DNA of 64,000 bases from Kribbella rubisoli (GTDB lineage Bacteria; Actinomycetota; Actinomycetes; Propionibacteriales; Kribbellaceae): the NCBI RefSeq assembly GCF_004217145.1, contig NZ_SHKR01000013.1, forward strand, positions 682,001 to 746,000, written 5' to 3'. Position 1 is the stretch's first letter; each line of letters begins with the position of its first letter. Below are positions 50,560 through 59,147 of the stretch, one piece after another. Both the position numbers and the translations under genes were made by a program. Under the pieces are notes generated by a model. The model saw only the letters and a list, made by a program, of their open reading frames with translations, made no database searches and was not told the DNA's origin.

Positions 50560-50599
50560 CGCACCCTCCCTGTTCGTTCTTGGGCCCCACGATACGGCT

Positions 50600-50696
50600 G
50601 CAGGTCGACAGTACCTATACGTCCACGACACAGAACCCCACGCGGGGCAAGCGCCGGAAACGCCGGGCAGTGGACGTATACGTACTGTCGACCTGC
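50600..50696. repeat. Intergenic inverted-repeat element, family 2, copy 1
   Basis: Two 27-base arms, 50600-50626 (GCAGGTCGACAGTACCTATA then CGTCCAC) and 50670-50696 (GTGGACGTATACGTACTGTC then GACCTGC), are reverse complements with one mismatch. They enclose 43 bases containing a smaller GC hairpin (CCCCACGCGGGG). The arm sequence recurs at 59148-59174 as GCAGCTCGACAGGACGTATA then CGTCCAC. It sits between the divergent small acidic protein and the aminotransferase gene. Confidence 0.75.
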
Positions 50697-50714
50697 TGAT
50701 TCTCAGCGGCCGGC

Positions 50715-50732
50715 TAGGTCGAGCCCGACCTA
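50715..50732 (+). promoter_or_regulatory. Operator-like palindrome before the class-V aminotransferase gene
   Basis: TAGGTCG-AGCC-CGACCTA has perfect 7-base arms and ends 11 bases before ATG 50744. The gene has no strong Shine-Dalgarno, so the palindrome may act as an operator or as a 5' leader hairpin. Confidence 0.4.
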
Positions 50733-50743
50733 AAGTGGCGGGC

Positions 50744-51778
50744 ATGGATATTGCAGGGCTGTGGGATCCGGAGCCGGGCTGGTTGAACACCGCGTCGTAC
50801 GGGCTGCCGCCCAAACCGGCGTGGGAGGCGCTGCAGGCCGCGCTCGCGGACTGGCGGGTCGGCAGGACGAGCTGGGAGCCGTGGGACGAGTCGACCACGC
50901 GGGCGCGGGAGTCGTTCGCGCGGTTGATCAGGGCGGACGCTGCGGACGTGTTCGTCGGTAGCACGGTGTCGGCGGCGATCGTGCCGATCGCTGCGGCGTT
51001 GGCGGACGGTGCGAAGGTGCTGACCGACGACGTCGAGTTCACGTCGAACGTGTTCCCGTGGCAGGTGCACGCGGACCGCGGCGTCGAGCTGATCGCCGTA
51101 CCGGGTTCCGAGCTGGTGGCGGCGATCAAGCCGGGGATCGACGTGGTGGCTGTGAGTGCGGTGCAGTCGTCCACCGGCGTCGTACTCGATCTGCCGGCGG
51201 TTATTGCTGCCAGCAAGGAGATCGGCGCGCTGGTGGTGATCGACGCATCGCAGGCGCTCGGCTGGCTGCCGATGCGGATCGACGGCATCGACGCGTTGAT
51301 TGCCCACAGCTACAAGTGGCTGATGTCGCCGCGCGGCGCGACGCTCGGCTTCCTGTCGCCGCGCCTCCAGGAGCGCTGCCGCCCATCGGCCGCCGGTTGG
51401 TACGCCGCCCGCGACGTCCACGCTTCGTACTACGGACCCGTGATGGAGCTCGATCCCGGCGCACGGCGGTTCGACCAGTCGCCGGCCTGGTTCAGTTTCG
51501 TCGGCGCGGCGCCGGCGCTCGAGCTGATCGAGCAGATCGGCGTCGACACGATCAACCGCCACAACCTCGACCTCGCCAACGCGTTCCGCGCCGGCCTCGG
51601 CCTGGAACCGTCGAACAGCGCGATCGTCAGCACCAGCCTCCCCGGAGCGCAGGAGGCCTTCGCGGCCGCGGGCATCCGGGCCGCCGTACGGGACGGGAAG
51701 CTGCGCGCGTCGTTCCACATCTACTCGACGGATGACGACGTACAGCAGGCTCTCGAGGCGCTCAAACCCCTGCTCTGA
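50744..51778 (+). CDS. Class-V aminotransferase-family PLP enzyme
   Basis: A 344-residue fold-type-I PLP protein of the cysteine desulfurase/isopenicillin N epimerase/kynureninase group. It opens DIAGLWDPEPGWLNTASYGL. The cofactor region includes VGSTVSAAIVPIAAALADGA, VVIDASQALGWLPM (Asp to PLP nitrogen) and HSYKWLMSPRGATLGF with the Schiff-base Lys. It lacks the catalytic Cys loop of desulfurases, so an epimerase or lyase acting on an amino acid is more likely. ATG 50744 is chosen; three codons upstream (MAG) is possible. The downstream MerR regulator is 27 bases away on the same strand. Confidence 0.85.
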   Translation: MDIAGLWDPEPGWLNTASYGLPPKPAWEALQAALADWRVGRTSWEPWDESTTRARESFARLIRADAADVFVGSTVSAAIVPIAAALADGAKVLTDDVEFTSNVFPWQVHADRGVELIAVPGSELVAAIKPGIDVVAVSAVQSSTGVVLDLPAVIAASKEIGALVVIDASQALGWLPMRIDGIDALIAHSYKWLMSPRGATLGFLSPRLQERCRPSAAGWYAARDVHASYYGPVMELDPGARRFDQSPAWFSFVGAAPALELIEQIGVDTINRHNLDLANAFRAGLGLEPSNSAIVSTSLPGAQEAFAAAGIRAAVRDGKLRASFHIYSTDDDVQQALEALKPLL

Positions 51779-51805
51779 GAGCTGGTTACGGAGTTAGGGT
51801 GCCCC

Positions 51806-52231
51806 ATGCGTGGATTGAGTATCGGGCAGGTGGCGGAGCGGACCGGGTTGAGTGTGCACGCCCTCCGGTTCTACGAGCGTGAGGGTCTGCTCGCAGATCC
51901 GGTACGGCGTGAGTCGAACGGCCGGCGGGTGTATACCGAGGACGACGTCGACTGGCTGGACATGTGCATCAAGTTCCGCTCGTCCGGGATGCCGCTCGAC
52001 ACGATCCGCAAGTACACCGAACTGGTCCGGCAGGGCCCCGGCAACGAGCAGGACCGGCTGGCCCTGCTCCGCAGCCATCAGGATCATGTGACGTCCCAGA
52101 TCCAGGACCTCACCGAGTGCCTGAACGTGATCAGCCACAAGGTCGGCGTCTACGAGGAGCACCTCGAGGCTGGGACGGCCGACTGCCTGTGGGTCGGCCC
52201 GTCCCAGTCCAGCTCTAGCGAGGCTTCTTGA
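51806..52231 (+). CDS. MerR-family transcriptional regulator
   Basis: A 141-residue regulator. The winged-helix N-terminus is LSIGQVAERTGLSVHALRFY then EREGLL and RRVYTEDDVDWLDMCIKFRS. The coiled-coil dimerisation helix is LALLRSHQDHVTSQIQDLTE. The C-terminal tail has one Cys (TADCLWVG), not a metal-binding Cys array, so a metal sensor is unlikely; this type usually responds to organic or redox signals. The last 17 bases overlap the convergent SRPBCC gene. It may control the upstream aminotransferase gene. Confidence 0.9.
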   Translation: MRGLSIGQVAERTGLSVHALRFYEREGLLADPVRRESNGRRVYTEDDVDWLDMCIKFRSSGMPLDTIRKYTELVRQGPGNEQDRLALLRSHQDHVTSQIQDLTECLNVISHKVGVYEEHLEAGTADCLWVGPSQSSSSEAS

Positions 52232-52715
52232 GTGTTGACTCCATGGCGGTGAGGGTCGATCGCATGTTGGCCGCCAGCTGATCGAGCCGGCGCTGGATCG
52301 CCTCCGCGGCCCGCTCCGGGTTCTCGACCGCGCCCATCCGCATGCCGCTGTCGCCGGGGCCGTGAGTGAACGTCTGCCGGACGTGCGTCTCGGCGCCGTG
52401 GTCTTCCAGTTCGTACTCCCAGTGGGCGAACGGCACCTCCTCGTCGCCGTACACGTCCCAACCGAAGCGGTACGGCGCCTCCGCGACGGTGACCGTGCAC
52501 GTCACGTACGTCTCGAACCCGTCCTTGAAGCGGTTGCGCGCCTCGAAGCGGGAACCTTTCTCGATCCGGTCGTCGAGCCAGGCGCCGTAATAGCACTCCG
52601 GGCTCCACTCGCCGTACCGGTCGATCGCGGTGATGCCGGACCACAGGTCGCGGATCGGCAGCTTGATCAATACCTCGACGTTGGTGGTCGAGCCGGTCAC
52701 TCCGTAGTCATTCAT
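52215..52715 (-). CDS. SRPBCC-domain protein
   Basis: A 166-residue START-like protein with the pattern of polyketide-cyclase/dehydrase and AHSA1 proteins: TNVEVLIKLPIRDLWSGITA, YGEWSPECYYGAWLDDRIEK, GSRFEARNRFKDGFETYVTC and a long C-terminal helix (AAEAIQRRLDQLAANMRSTL). It probably binds a small hydrophobic ligand. ATG 52715 is selected because residues upstream are low-complexity. It is convergent with the MerR gene (17-base overlap). Confidence 0.8.
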   Translation of the reverse strand: MNDYGVTGSTTNVEVLIKLPIRDLWSGITAIDRYGEWSPECYYGAWLDDRIEKGSRFEARNRFKDGFETYVTCTVTVAEAPYRFGWDVYGDEEVPFAHWEYELEDHGAETHVRQTFTHGPGDSGMRMGAVENPERAAEAIQRRLDQLAANMRSTLTAMESTLKKPR

Positions 52716-52752
52716 GCCCGGTACGTCGGACGCCCCTCGGCGGCCTCGACAT

Positions 52753-54021
52753 TTACGTGATTCCCGGATCGAGGGGGAGGAGCCGGGCCGCGATCGCCTC
52801 GGCTGGACCGGGTGCAACTACGGCCAAAGCGTCGCCGACAGCTGGCCCGCGGAGCATGGCGGATCCACCATGGCCGATCGGTACGGCGCCATGTGCCGTG
52901 AGCCGGACCGGGACGAGGCGCGTGCTGGTCGGGTGACACCTGACACCACCGGGTACGGCGATGTGGCCGAGCTCGGGGAGCCGGAGGCCTCGCATGCGGG
53001 TGATGGTCGCGACGCCGAGCGTCAGGAACGCGACGAGGGCGGCGAACGGATTGCCGGGCAGCCCGAGGACGAGTCGTCCGTCGGCCAATCGCGCCAGGGC
53101 TTGGGGATGACCGGGGCGGCAGGCGACGCCGTCCACGACGAACTCGGCACCGAGGGAGCTGAGCGCCGGCCGCAGATGATCGGCGGGTCCTGCCGCCGAT
53201 GAGCCGGAGACCAGGATCAGGTCGGCCTGCATCTCGCTGAGCGCTTTGGTGAGCTCGTCCAGCGAGTCCGGCAGATGCCTCACACCGGAGCCGACCAGTT
53301 GCGCACCTGCGCGCGTGATCAGGCCGGGCAGCATCGGCCCGATCGCGTCCCGGACCCGTCCCGGTCCGGACGGTCCTCGGTGGACCAGCTCGTCGCCCGT
53401 CACGAGCGCGGCGACAGTCGATTGGGGGATGACAGTCAGCCGGTTGAGTCCGACGGTCGCGGCCAGCCCGAGCACGGCCGGGCCGACGACCACGCCGGCG
53501 GGCAGCAGCTGATCGCCCGGCTGGCACTCCTCACCTGCTCGCCGGATGTGGCGGCCGTCGTCGGCCGGTCCCTCCAGCCGATCGCCTGTCACAACCGCGT
53601 CTTCGTAGCGCACCACAGAGCTCGTGCCGGTCGGTATGGCCGCTCCCGTGACGATCCCGGTCGCCTGCCCGTCCGTCAGCGTGCCCGGATCCGCCGCGCC
53701 GGCCTCCAGATGGCCGTTCACCCGCCAAGGACCAGGCCCACGTACGGCGTACCCGTCCATGGCGGCCCGATCGACCGGAGGGACTGCGCCCGGCGACACC
53801 AACGGCGTACCCAGAACGCATCCGTCGGCTTCGGCCAGCCCGCGCGAAACCGCCTTCCCGGGTCGCGCCGCGGCGTGAGCCAGTACCCGGGCCAGATCCC
53901 AGGCCACGGCTGCTCGCCGGGCTCGAAGACCGCGGCCCTCGTCCTCCACACGACTACCCTCTCCAACCCACACCCGGTTGTCGAACGGATCCGGCCCGCC
54001 GGACGGTGTGGGATGGGTCAC
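52753..54021 (-). CDS. Divergent MoeA-like molybdopterin molybdotransferase
   Basis: A 422-residue protein of the molybdenum-insertion family. PPVDRAAMDGYAVRGPG and GLPGNPFAALVAFLTLG are canonical, and TGDELVHRG is kept. The usual GGVSVG loop is replaced by SGSSAAGPADHL and the RDSN segment by RVRDAIGPMLPGL, so the active site is altered. GTG 54021 overlaps the stop of the delta-subunit gene (GTGA). Its place at the end of the formate dehydrogenase operon implies cofactor delivery to that enzyme. MoeA normally catalyses ligation of molybdate to adenylylated molybdopterin. Confidence 0.82.
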   Translation of the reverse strand: MTHPTPSGGPDPFDNRVWVGEGSRVEDEGRGLRARRAAVAWDLARVLAHAAARPGKAVSRGLAEADGCVLGTPLVSPGAVPPVDRAAMDGYAVRGPGPWRVNGHLEAGAADPGTLTDGQATGIVTGAAIPTGTSSVVRYEDAVVTGDRLEGPADDGRHIRRAGEECQPGDQLLPAGVVVGPAVLGLAATVGLNRLTVIPQSTVAALVTGDELVHRGPSGPGRVRDAIGPMLPGLITRAGAQLVGSGVRHLPDSLDELTKALSEMQADLILVSGSSAAGPADHLRPALSSLGAEFVVDGVACRPGHPQALARLADGRLVLGLPGNPFAALVAFLTLGVATITRMRGLRLPELGHIAVPGGVRCHPTSTRLVPVRLTAHGAVPIGHGGSAMLRGPAVGDALAVVAPGPAEAIAARLLPLDPGIT

Positions 54022-54239
54022 CGAGCGGCCTGGAGGCGGTGGGCGGCCAGCACTGCCGCGGGAGACAGATCGGTGGCGCCGGACTCGGCGTACGTGATCA
54101 GCGCCTGCTTCATCCGCGGGTCCCAGGTCGCCTTCACATGGTTGGCGATCACGGTCGCCGCGTCCTCGGGGGAGCGGTGGGCGAACTGGGCCGCGATCTC
54201 GTTCGCCAACCGCACGTACGGCGGGACGCCGCCACTCAT
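54018..54239 (-). CDS. fdsD: Formate dehydrogenase delta subunit (FdsD type)
   Basis: A 73-residue protein with the family pattern PYVRLANEIAAQFAHRSPED, VIANHVKATWDPRMKQALIT and LSPAAVLAAHRL. FdsD accompanies cytosolic NAD-linked molybdenum formate dehydrogenases and helps assembly or stability. It overlaps the alpha-subunit gene upstream (ATG 54239 against the stop at 54236) and the moeA-like gene downstream, placing it inside the operon. Confidence 0.85.
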   Translation of the reverse strand: MSGGVPPYVRLANEIAAQFAHRSPEDAATVIANHVKATWDPRMKQALITYAESGATDLSPAAVLAAHRLQAAR

Positions 54240-57058
54240 CGGTTGCCTCCTGCAACGACTGGCTCGCGGACGGCGTCCGCGGCGGCCGAGGCCGGGATGA
54301 GGTCCACCTGGACCGCGGTGACCTTGTACTCGGGACAGTTGGTGGCCCAGTCCGAGTTGTCCGTGGTGACGACGTTCGCCCCGCTGACCGGGTGGTGGAA
54401 CGTCGTGTAGCAGACGCCGACCGGCATCCGGTCAGAGATCTTCGCCCGCAACTCGGTCCGCCCGACGCGACTCGACAGCGCGACCAGGTCGCCGTCCGTC
54501 ACGCCGCGCACCTCGGCATCGTGCGGATGGATCTCCAGCACGTCCTCGGCATGCCACGCGACGTTCGCCGTACGACGGGTCTGCGCGCCGACGTTGTACT
54601 GCGAGAGGATCCGCCCGGTCGTCAGGATCAGCGGGAACTTCCGGGTCGACCGCTCCGACGTCGGCACGTACATGGTCTCCATGAAGCGGCCCTTGCCGCG
54701 GGTGAATTCGTCGGAGTGCATGATCGGCGTACCGTCCGGGTGTTCGACGTTGCACGGCCACTGGATCGACCCGAGCTCGTCGAGCTTCGCGAACGAGACC
54801 CCCATGAACGTCGGCGTCGTCAGCGCGATCTCGTCCATGATCTGCGCGGCCGAGTCGTAGTGCATCGGGTACCCCATCGCCTGGGCGATCTCGCAGATGA
54901 TCTCCCACTCCTGCTTCCCGGTCCGCGGCGCCATGATCGGCCGGACCCGGTTGATCCGCCGCTCGGCGTTCGTGAACGTCCCGTCCTTCTCCAGGAACGA
55001 TGTCCCCGGCAACAGAACGTGCGCGAACTTCGCGGTCTCGTTGACGAAAAGATCCTGTACCACCAGGAGATCCAGCGCACCCAACGCCGCGAACACGTGC
55101 TGCGTGTTCGGATCCGACTGCGCGATGTCCTCACCCTGCACGAACAGCGCCTTGAACGATCCGTCGATCGCGGCGTCGAACATGTTCGGGATCCGCAGCC
55201 CGGGCTCGTTGAGGATCGGCGTACCCCAGAGGTGCTCGTAGATCGACCGAACGTCGTCGTCGGACACGTGCCGGTACCCGGGGAGCTCGTGCGGGAACGA
55301 ACCCATGTCGCACGAACCCTGCACGTTGTTCTGACCGCGCATCGGGTTCACGCCGACGCCGGCGCGCCCGATGTTGCCGGTCGCCATCGCGAGGTTGGCC
55401 ATCCCCATCACCATGGTCGAGCCCTGGCTGTGCTCGGTGACGCCGAGACCGTAATAGATGGCCGCGTTCCCGCCGGTCGCGTACAACCGCGCCGCGGCCC
55501 GGATCTCCTCGGCCGGTACGCCGCAGATCTCGGCGACTGCCTCGGGACTGTGCTCGGGCTGCGCGATGAACGCCTCCCAGGTCTCGAAGTCCTCGCACCG
55601 GCTCGTGACGAAGTCCCGATCGACGAGCCCTTCGGTGACGATGACGTGAGCCAGCGCATTGATGATCGCGACGTTCGTGCCCGGCCTCAGCTCGAGGTGG
55701 TGCGCCGCCTGGACATGCGGCGAGCGGACCAGGTCGATCCGCCGCGGGTCGATCACGATCAGCTTCGCGCCCTGGCGGATCCGCTGCTTCATCCGCGACC
55801 CGAACACCGGGTGCGCGTCGGTCGGGTTCGAACCGATCACGAGGATCACGTCGGACTCGTCGACCGACCGGAAGTCCTGTGTGCCGGCGGATTCTCCGAA
55901 GGTCTGCTTCAGCCCGTACCCGGTTGGCGAGTGGCAGACCCGCGCACACGTGTCGACGTTGTTGTTGCCGAAGACAGCTCGCACCATCTTCTGGACGGCG
56001 TACACCTCTTCGTTGGTCGTCCGCGACGACGTGATCGCACCGATCGAACCCTGGCCGTGCTCCGCCTGGATCTCCCGCAGCCGGCGCGCGGTGAACGTGA
56101 TCGCCTCCTCCCAGGAGACGGTCCGCCACTCGTCGGCGATCGTGTCGCGGACCATCGGCTCCATCACCCGGTCCGGATGACTCGCGTATCCGAAGGCGAA
56201 CCGGCCCTTCACGCACGAGTGGCCCTCGTTCGCGCCGCCGTTCTTGTACGGGACCATCCGGACCAGCTCGTCACCGCGGAGCTCGGCCTTGAACGAGCAG
56301 CCCACGCCGCAGTACGCGCAGGTCGTCAGGACGGTCCGCGTCGGCATGCCGAGCTCGACGACCGACTTCTCCTGCAGCGTTGCGGTCGGGCACGCCTGTA
56401 CGCACGCGCCGCAGGACACACAGTCCGAGTCGAAGAACGGCACCCCGGCACCGGCCGCGACCTTGGAATCAAACCCACGCCCCTCGATCGTCAGAGCCAG
56501 AGTCCCTTGTACTTCGTCGCACGCGCGGACGCAGCGGGAACAGGCGATGCACTTGGACGCCTCGAAGTCGAAGTACGGGTTGGAGGTGTCGGTCTTGAGA
56601 TCCATGTGGTTGGCGCCGGCTTCGACGCCCGAGCCGTAGCGGACCTCGCGCAGCCCGGTCACGCCGGCCATATCCTGCAGTTCGCAGTCGCCGTTGGCCG
56701 AACAGGTCAGGCAGTCGAGTGGGTGGTCGGAGATGTAGAGTTCCATCACACCGCGGCGCAGCTTGCCGAGCCGCTCGTTCTGGGTGCGGACGTTCATGCC
56801 GTCGCGGACCGGCGTCGTACAAGAGGCTGGAGTGCCTTTGACGCCGTCGATCTCGACCACGCACAGCCGGCACGACCCGAACGCCTCCAGGTTGTCGGTC
56901 GCGCACAACTTCGGTACGTCGACGCCGGCTTGCTTCGCGGCGCGCATGACCGACGTACCGGGTGGGACTCTTAGGTTGACCCCGTCGATGGTCAGCTCGA
57001 CCGTTGCCTCGCCCGGGCGGGCCGGCGTACCGAAATCGGGCTCTTTCAGCAGGCTCAT
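54236..57058 (-). CDS. fdsA: NAD-dependent formate dehydrogenase, catalytic alpha subunit
   Basis: A 940-residue molybdopterin enzyme. The N-terminal 2Fe-2S/4Fe-4S module is NuoG-like: KLCATDNLEAFGSCRLCVVE, DHPLDCLTCSANGDCELQDM, then two ferredoxin-type sites (CIACSRCVRAC about 170-180, CVSCGACVQACP about 213-223). The molybdenum module starts with CAYCGVGCSFK (247-257). The active site has Cys375-His376 (TCARVCHSPTGYG), a Cys-type rather than selenocysteine enzyme. The C-terminal cofactor domain includes LTTGRILSQYNVGAQTRRTA. ATG 57058 overlaps the beta-subunit stop. It oxidises formate to CO2. Confidence 0.93.
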   Translation of the reverse strand: MSLLKEPDFGTPARPGEATVELTIDGVNLRVPPGTSVMRAAKQAGVDVPKLCATDNLEAFGSCRLCVVEIDGVKGTPASCTTPVRDGMNVRTQNERLGKLRRGVMELYISDHPLDCLTCSANGDCELQDMAGVTGLREVRYGSGVEAGANHMDLKTDTSNPYFDFEASKCIACSRCVRACDEVQGTLALTIEGRGFDSKVAAGAGVPFFDSDCVSCGACVQACPTATLQEKSVVELGMPTRTVLTTCAYCGVGCSFKAELRGDELVRMVPYKNGGANEGHSCVKGRFAFGYASHPDRVMEPMVRDTIADEWRTVSWEEAITFTARRLREIQAEHGQGSIGAITSSRTTNEEVYAVQKMVRAVFGNNNVDTCARVCHSPTGYGLKQTFGESAGTQDFRSVDESDVILVIGSNPTDAHPVFGSRMKQRIRQGAKLIVIDPRRIDLVRSPHVQAAHHLELRPGTNVAIINALAHVIVTEGLVDRDFVTSRCEDFETWEAFIAQPEHSPEAVAEICGVPAEEIRAAARLYATGGNAAIYYGLGVTEHSQGSTMVMGMANLAMATGNIGRAGVGVNPMRGQNNVQGSCDMGSFPHELPGYRHVSDDDVRSIYEHLWGTPILNEPGLRIPNMFDAAIDGSFKALFVQGEDIAQSDPNTQHVFAALGALDLLVVQDLFVNETAKFAHVLLPGTSFLEKDGTFTNAERRINRVRPIMAPRTGKQEWEIICEIAQAMGYPMHYDSAAQIMDEIALTTPTFMGVSFAKLDELGSIQWPCNVEHPDGTPIMHSDEFTRGKGRFMETMYVPTSERSTRKFPLILTTGRILSQYNVGAQTRRTANVAWHAEDVLEIHPHDAEVRGVTDGDLVALSSRVGRTELRAKISDRMPVGVCYTTFHHPVSGANVVTTDNSDWATNCPEYKVTAVQVDLIPASAAADAVREPVVAGGNR

Positions 57059-58569
57059 GCGGTGAAGTCCTCTCCGAAGTGGCGGACGGCGCTGCGTACG
57101 GGCATCGGGGTGAGGCCGCCCATGGCGCAGAGCGAGCCGTCGGTCATCAGTTCGCACAGGTCCTCGAGGACGACCAGGTTCTTGTCGCGTTCGGTGCCTG
57201 CCACGATGCGGTCGATGGTCTCGACGCCGCGGACCGCGCCGACCCGGCACGGCGTGCACTTGCCGCACGACTCGGCCGCGCAGAACTCGAACGCGAACCG
57301 TGCCATCGCCGCCATGTCCACGGTGTCGTCGAACACCACGATGCCGCCGTGCCCGACCATCGCGCCTGCTTGTGCGAATGCCTCGTAATCCATCGGCAGG
57401 TCGAACTGTTCGACCGGGAGGTAGGCGCCGAGCGGGCCACCGACCTGGACGGCTCGCGTCGGCCGTCCGCTGGCTGTTCCGCCGCCGAAGTCGTTCACGA
57501 GTTCGCCGAGGGTGATGCCGAACGCGGTCTCGACGATCCCGCCGTGAGCGACGTTCCCGCCGAGCTGGAAGACGCTGGTACCTCGCGATCGACCCGAGCC
57601 GTAGTCGGCGTACGTCTTGGCTCCGTGCGTGAGGATCGCCGGGACTGTTGCCAAGGACAACACGTTGTTGACGACGGTCGGTCGGCCGAAAAGCCCTTCC
57701 AGCGCAGGGATTGGGGGCTTGGCGCGGACCATTCCGCGTTTGCCCTCGAGGCTCTCGAGCATCGAGGTCTCTTCGCCGCAGATGTACGCACCCGCGCCGA
57801 CCCGGACATGCAGGTCGAAGCCGAACCCTGAGCCGTGAATGTCCGGCCCCAACCAGCCTGCCGGATGCGCCCGCTCGATCGCTGCCTTGAGAGTCGCGAC
57901 CGCGTCCGGGTACTCCGATCGCAGGTAGACGTACCCTTCCGTCGCCCCGACCGCGTACGCCGCGATCGTCATGCCCTCGATCAGCGTGAACGGATCGCCC
58001 TCGATCAGCATCCGATCCGCGAATGTGCCGGAGTCTCCTTCGTCCGCGTTACAACAGACGAACTTGAGATCCGATTCGGCGCCGAGCACGGTCCGCCACT
58101 TGATCCCGGTCGGAAACCCAGCGCCGCCGCGTCCGCGCAACCCCGACTCGACAACAGCCTCGACCACGTCGGCCGGCGTCATCGCGAGCGCTTTCCGCAG
58201 CCCGCTCGTCCCGCCGTGCGCTTCGTAGTCCTCGGCCGACAGCGGATCGATCACGCCGACCCGCTTGAACGTCAGCCGCTCCTGCCGCCGCATCCACGGC
58301 AGTTCCTCCACCAGCCCGAGACTCTCGCCTTCACCGGCGAGCATCCCGGCGGCGATCAGCCCGTCCACATCCTCAGGCGCCGCCGCGCCGTACCCGACCC
58401 GCCCCGCAGCTGTCTCCACCTCAACCAGCGGCTCCAGCCACAACATCCCGCGAGACCCGGTCCGCACGATCTCGACATCGAGGCCCTGCGTCTGCGCGGC
58501 GATCCGCTCGGCCACCTCATCCGCTCCCACCGAGCGAGCAGCCGAATCGCGCGATACGAAGATCTTCAT
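57055..58569 (-). CDS. fdsB: Formate dehydrogenase beta subunit (NuoF-like, FMN/NAD)
   Basis: A 504-residue protein combining a thioredoxin-like N-terminus (MKIFVSRDSAARSVGADEVA) with the NuoF core. NADH/FMN motifs: SGLRGRGGAGFPTGIKW and GAGAYICGEETSMLESLEGK. The 4Fe-4S site is ESCGKCTPCRVG plus a later Cys in GSLCAMGG. It passes electrons from the alpha subunit to NAD+. ATG 58569 overlaps the gamma-subunit stop (TGATG) and its own stop overlaps the fdsA start. Confidence 0.93.
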   Translation of the reverse strand: MKIFVSRDSAARSVGADEVAERIAAQTQGLDVEIVRTGSRGMLWLEPLVEVETAAGRVGYGAAAPEDVDGLIAAGMLAGEGESLGLVEELPWMRRQERLTFKRVGVIDPLSAEDYEAHGGTSGLRKALAMTPADVVEAVVESGLRGRGGAGFPTGIKWRTVLGAESDLKFVCCNADEGDSGTFADRMLIEGDPFTLIEGMTIAAYAVGATEGYVYLRSEYPDAVATLKAAIERAHPAGWLGPDIHGSGFGFDLHVRVGAGAYICGEETSMLESLEGKRGMVRAKPPIPALEGLFGRPTVVNNVLSLATVPAILTHGAKTYADYGSGRSRGTSVFQLGGNVAHGGIVETAFGITLGELVNDFGGGTASGRPTRAVQVGGPLGAYLPVEQFDLPMDYEAFAQAGAMVGHGGIVVFDDTVDMAAMARFAFEFCAAESCGKCTPCRVGAVRGVETIDRIVAGTERDKNLVVLEDLCELMTDGSLCAMGGLTPMPVRSAVRHFGEDFTA

Positions 58570-59060
58570 CGCGCTTCTCCCAGCAAGGCATCCAGGCGGG
58601 CGGGGCTGACTCGCCCGTGCAACTTCTCCCCAACCTGCACCGCGGGCCCCAGCGCGCAATTCCCGAAGCAGAACACCTCGTCGAGCGTGAAGCGCCCATC
58701 GGCCGAGGTCTCACCGAACCCGCAACCGGTCCGCAGCCGGGCATAGTCGGCCAACTCGACCGCACCGACGGCCCGGCACGCCTCCGCCTGACAAACGGCC
58801 ACCGTCGTCCGGCCCGGCGCGGCCCGCCGGAAGTCCTTGTAGAACGTGACCACCCCGTGTACCTCGGCCACCGACAGGTTGAGCACGTCGGCAATCACCG
58901 CGACATCGTCCTGAGCGACGTACCCCAACTCCTCCTGCACGGCATGCAGGATCGGGATCAGGGCGCCACGCAACCCGCGCAGTTCACCGGCGATCTCGCG
59001 CACTCGTTGGGCACGCCCGGGGACCGGGACGGGGGCGGCGGCCACAACCTCACTCGTCAT
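58566..59060 (-). CDS. fdsG: Formate dehydrogenase gamma subunit (NuoE-like)
   Basis: A 164-residue thioredoxin-fold 2Fe-2S subunit. ALIPILHAVQEELGYVAQDD and VAEVHGVVTFYKDF are typical of NuoE. The cluster Cys are in VAVCQAEACRAVG and EVFCFGNCALGPAVQ. ATG 59060 begins only a few bases after TTGTATAC, so the mRNA leader may be very short. It heads the operon fdsG-fdsB-fdsA-fdsD-moeA. The longer in-frame reading upstream enters the family-2 repeat and is rejected. Confidence 0.92.
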   Translation of the reverse strand: MTSEVVAAAPVPVPGRAQRVREIAGELRGLRGALIPILHAVQEELGYVAQDDVAVIADVLNLSVAEVHGVVTFYKDFRRAAPGRTTVAVCQAEACRAVGAVELADYARLRTGCGFGETSADGRFTLDEVFCFGNCALGPAVQVGEKLHGRVSPARLDALLGEAR

Positions 59061-59107
59061 GTATACAACATTCCGTCGCCAACCCAACCCGGTCAAAGCA
59101 ATGCTGC

Positions 59108-59137
59108 CTATCACCTGATAGCCGCCAGCTATCACGC
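59108..59137 (-). promoter_or_regulatory. Operator-like repeats upstream of the formate dehydrogenase operon
   Basis: CTATCA-CC-TGATAG (59108-59121) is a perfect 6-base palindrome, and a further half-site AGCTATCACG follows at 59128-59137. On the minus strand GTGATAG appears twice in the same orientation. TTGACC lies just downstream at about 59096-59091, so the repeats sit over or above a -35 box. Confidence 0.4.
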
Positions 59138-59147
59138 CGCGCGAACT

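Noticed and set aside
54392..56974. 860-codon plus-strand frame opposite fdsA
   Set aside because: Shadow of the formate dehydrogenase alpha-subunit gene; Arg/Asp/His-rich with no motif.
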